Assembly (NCBI RefSeq): GCF_029360725.1
Contig: NZ_JARKMY010000018.1
Coordinates: forward strand, 558,001-622,000
From: Chryseolinea sp. H1M3-3
GTDB lineage: Bacteria > Bacteroidota > Bacteroidia > Cytophagales > Cyclobacteriaceae
DNA length: 64,000 nt
Direction: 5' to 3'
Shown here: piece by piece, positions 62,618-64,000 of the stretch
Layout: each line of letters starts with the position of its first letter
Position numbering within the stretch: the first letter of the stretch is position 1
Position numbers and translations under genes: made by a program
The notes under the pieces: model-generated
The model's input: only the letters and a program-made list of their open reading frames with translations
Told to the model about the DNA's origin: nothing
Databases searched by the model: none

Positions 62618-63874
62618 ATGAAGGAAAAAGTTTTCAGCAGATACGAAGTTTTTGTTATTGCCATGGTAACCATCGTACAATTTACTGTTGTACTCGATTT
62701 TATGGTGCTCTCCCCGTTGGGCGCGATTTTGATGCCGGAGTTAAATATTACGCCAGCCCAATTCGGCATGGTGGTGTCAGCCTATGCATTTAGCGCTGGT
62801 GCCTCCGGGTTACTGGCAGCAGGTTTTGCCGATAGATTTGACCGAAAAAAACTCTTACTCTTCTTCTATGGTGGATTTATTATCGGAACCACATTCTGCG
62901 CCGTGGCGCCCGATTATCACGATTTAATGCTGGCCAGAATTATTACCGGGATATTCGGTGGCGTTTTAAGTTCCATAAGCTTCGCTATCATTACCGACTT
63001 ATTTAAGCTCGAAGTTCGCGGGCGGGTTATGGGATTTGTCCAAATGGCCTTTGCTTCAAGCCAAGTACTTGGCATACCCATAGGGTTGTATTTTGCAAAT
63101 CTTTTCGGATGGCATTCGCCGTTCATTATGCTTGTCGGGATTTGTGTTGTTGCCGGTTTGCTGATCATCGTGTTTATGCGGCCCATCGATGCGCATTTAA
63201 AGATTCCTTCAACAAGAAATCCATTTCAACACCTCATCAAAACTATTTCGAAATTAGACTACTTGCGCGCCTTTGCTGCAACCACGTTGTTAGCAACTGG
63301 AGGGTTTATGTTGATGCCGTTTGCCAGCGCATTCAGTGTGAATAACTTGGGAATCACGTTAGAACAACTCCCGATGCTGTACATGGTGACCGGAGTTTTT
63401 TCAATGATTACCGGTCCACTCGTCGGGAAATTCAGTGACCAGGTTGGTAAGTATAACATCTTCATGATCGGTTCATTGATAACCATGGTTGTTGTTGGAA
63501 TTTATTGCAACCTTGGAATAACCCCCCTTTGGATCGTGCTTGCGCTGAATGTTATCATGTTTGCTGGAGTGTCTTCCCGTATTATCTCATCATCTGCATT
63601 ACTAACTGCCGTACCCCTGCCACAAGACCGCGGCGCATTCATGAGTATTAATTCTTCTGTACAACAAATTTCGGGAGGCATCGCTACTTTTATTGCCGGA
63701 TTGATTGTTGTTCAAACTCCAAATGGAAAACTTGAACATTACGATACGCTAGGTTATGTAGTGATTGGCGCTATGCTGATAACAATTATCATGATGTATA
63801 CCATTCACGTGTATGTTGAAAAGAAATCAAAATCAGTTATAAAACCTCAACCCGCTCCTGTGAGTCCCGACTAA
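62618..63874 (+). CDS. MFS transporter (DHA1-like drug/metabolite efflux)
   Basis: A 418-aa, 12-helix transporter. VVLDFMVLSPLGAILMPEL in helix 1, the loop motif GFADRFDRKKLLLF between helices 2 and 3, and the helix-4 Arg in DLMLARIITGIFGG are typical of DHA1 proton antiporters. It lies 79 nt after the HMA-like gene and is likely part of the TetR-controlled operon. Substrate unknown. Its stop overlaps the stop of the convergent small gene. Confidence 0.92.
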   Translation: MKEKVFSRYEVFVIAMVTIVQFTVVLDFMVLSPLGAILMPELNITPAQFGMVVSAYAFSAGASGLLAAGFADRFDRKKLLLFFYGGFIIGTTFCAVAPDYHDLMLARIITGIFGGVLSSISFAIITDLFKLEVRGRVMGFVQMAFASSQVLGIPIGLYFANLFGWHSPFIMLVGICVVAGLLIIVFMRPIDAHLKIPSTRNPFQHLIKTISKLDYLRAFAATTLLATGGFMLMPFASAFSVNNLGITLEQLPMLYMVTGVFSMITGPLVGKFSDQVGKYNIFMIGSLITMVVVGIYCNLGITPLWIVLALNVIMFAGVSSRIISSSALLTAVPLPQDRGAFMSINSSVQQISGGIATFIAGLIVVQTPNGKLEHYDTLGYVVIGAMLITIIMMYTIHVYVEKKSKSVIKPQPAPVSPD

Positions 63875-64000
63875 AAAAGAATTAAATAAATTAAAAACAG
63901 GAGTAACAAAAGGAGTACGCCCCATCTCAGTCCTTTAGATGACGTTGTAAATTCGTAGTTACAGACAGGACAAATCTTACTTTTCACATCCACCTGCATC
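63871..64000 (-). CDS. Small zinc-knuckle/membrane protein, possibly cut at the window edge
   Basis: Reading leftward from the window edge, a frame of at least 42 codons ends at 63871-63873. It carries KICPVCNYEFTTSSKGLRWG followed by a leucine-rich membrane segment at the C-terminus. The CPVC pair is half of a zinc ribbon; a second pair may lie beyond the window. An ATG at 63997-63999 could be the start, or the gene could extend further. Function unknown; probably a tail-anchored membrane protein. Confidence 0.5.
   Translation of the reverse strand, partial: MQVDVKSKICPVCNYEFTTSSKGLRWGVLLLLLLFLIYLILF

Noticed and set aside
1-64000. tRNA, rRNA, CRISPR arrays, insertion sequences and prophage
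   Set aside because: I read the spacers on both strands and saw no cloverleaf with CCA-type end, no regularly spaced repeat array, no transposase or integrase, and no phage structural gene.

Overview
The window looks like chromosome from a Bacteroidota bacterium, most likely of the order Cytophagales. Pointers are a SusC/SusD pair, CarboxypepD_reg-type TonB-dependent receptors, a type III glutamine synthetase, DUF4159, DUF3127 and GIN-domain (DUF2807) proteins, promoters of the Bacteroidota form TAnnTTTG, and few visible Shine-Dalgarno sequences. Genus cannot be told. Genes are densely packed on both strands, and I see no phage, insertion sequence, CRISPR array, tRNA or rRNA.

Layout. 1-4.8 kb: tail of a TldD/PmbA protease, DUF4159 protein, M19 dipeptidase, S41 processing protease with a lipoprotein hydrolase. 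4.9-16.4 kb (mostly minus): M28 peptidase, GSIII, an outer-membrane receptor with a histidine kinase/response regulator pair and a GIN-domain repeat protein, TerB-like protein, amidohydrolase. 16.5-27.5 kb: DUF2062 protein and then a phosphonate cluster. 27.5-38.5 kb: transporters, CapA, PdeM, GH116 glycosidase, SDR, cold-shock protein, desaturase, a Tat-signal aminotransferase. 38.6-43.8 kb: SusC/SusD/lipoprotein locus. 44.2-53.6 kb: P-type ATPase, an ene-reductase with its ArsR regulator, ModF-like ATPase, nuclease-domain protein, metallophosphoesterase. 53.8-64 kb: RhlE, SOD, DUF3127, TadA, AspRS, DUF1624, DUF1080, and a TetR/MFS unit.

The most interesting system is the divergent cluster at about 16.9-27.5 kb. 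The leftward arm encodes a PEP mutase fused to a nucleotidyltransferase domain, phosphonopyruvate decarboxylase, a second free-standing LicC/PntC-like nucleotidyltransferase, and an LtaS/EptA-like membrane transferase. The rightward arm encodes another LtaS-like transferase, a CDP-alcohol phosphotransferase whose signature resembles the eukaryotic choline/ethanolamine phosphotransferases, a 2-aminoethylphosphonate (AEP) transaminase, and a small outer-membrane protein translationally coupled to it. Read together these supply PEP -> phosphonopyruvate -> phosphonoacetaldehyde -> AEP -> CMP-AEP -> AEP-lipid, with two candidate enzymes to move the phosphonate head group onto glycans or lipids outside the inner membrane. 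The steps to AEP are well supported; the lipid and transfer steps are inference.

Regulatory observations: a 16-bp sequence repeated in inverted orientation upstream of both the ArsR gene and the ene-reductase gene; a palindrome touching the -7 box of the TetR gene; two mutually exclusive hairpins in the cold-shock gene leader; and three genes whose predicted promoters leave almost no 5' leader.
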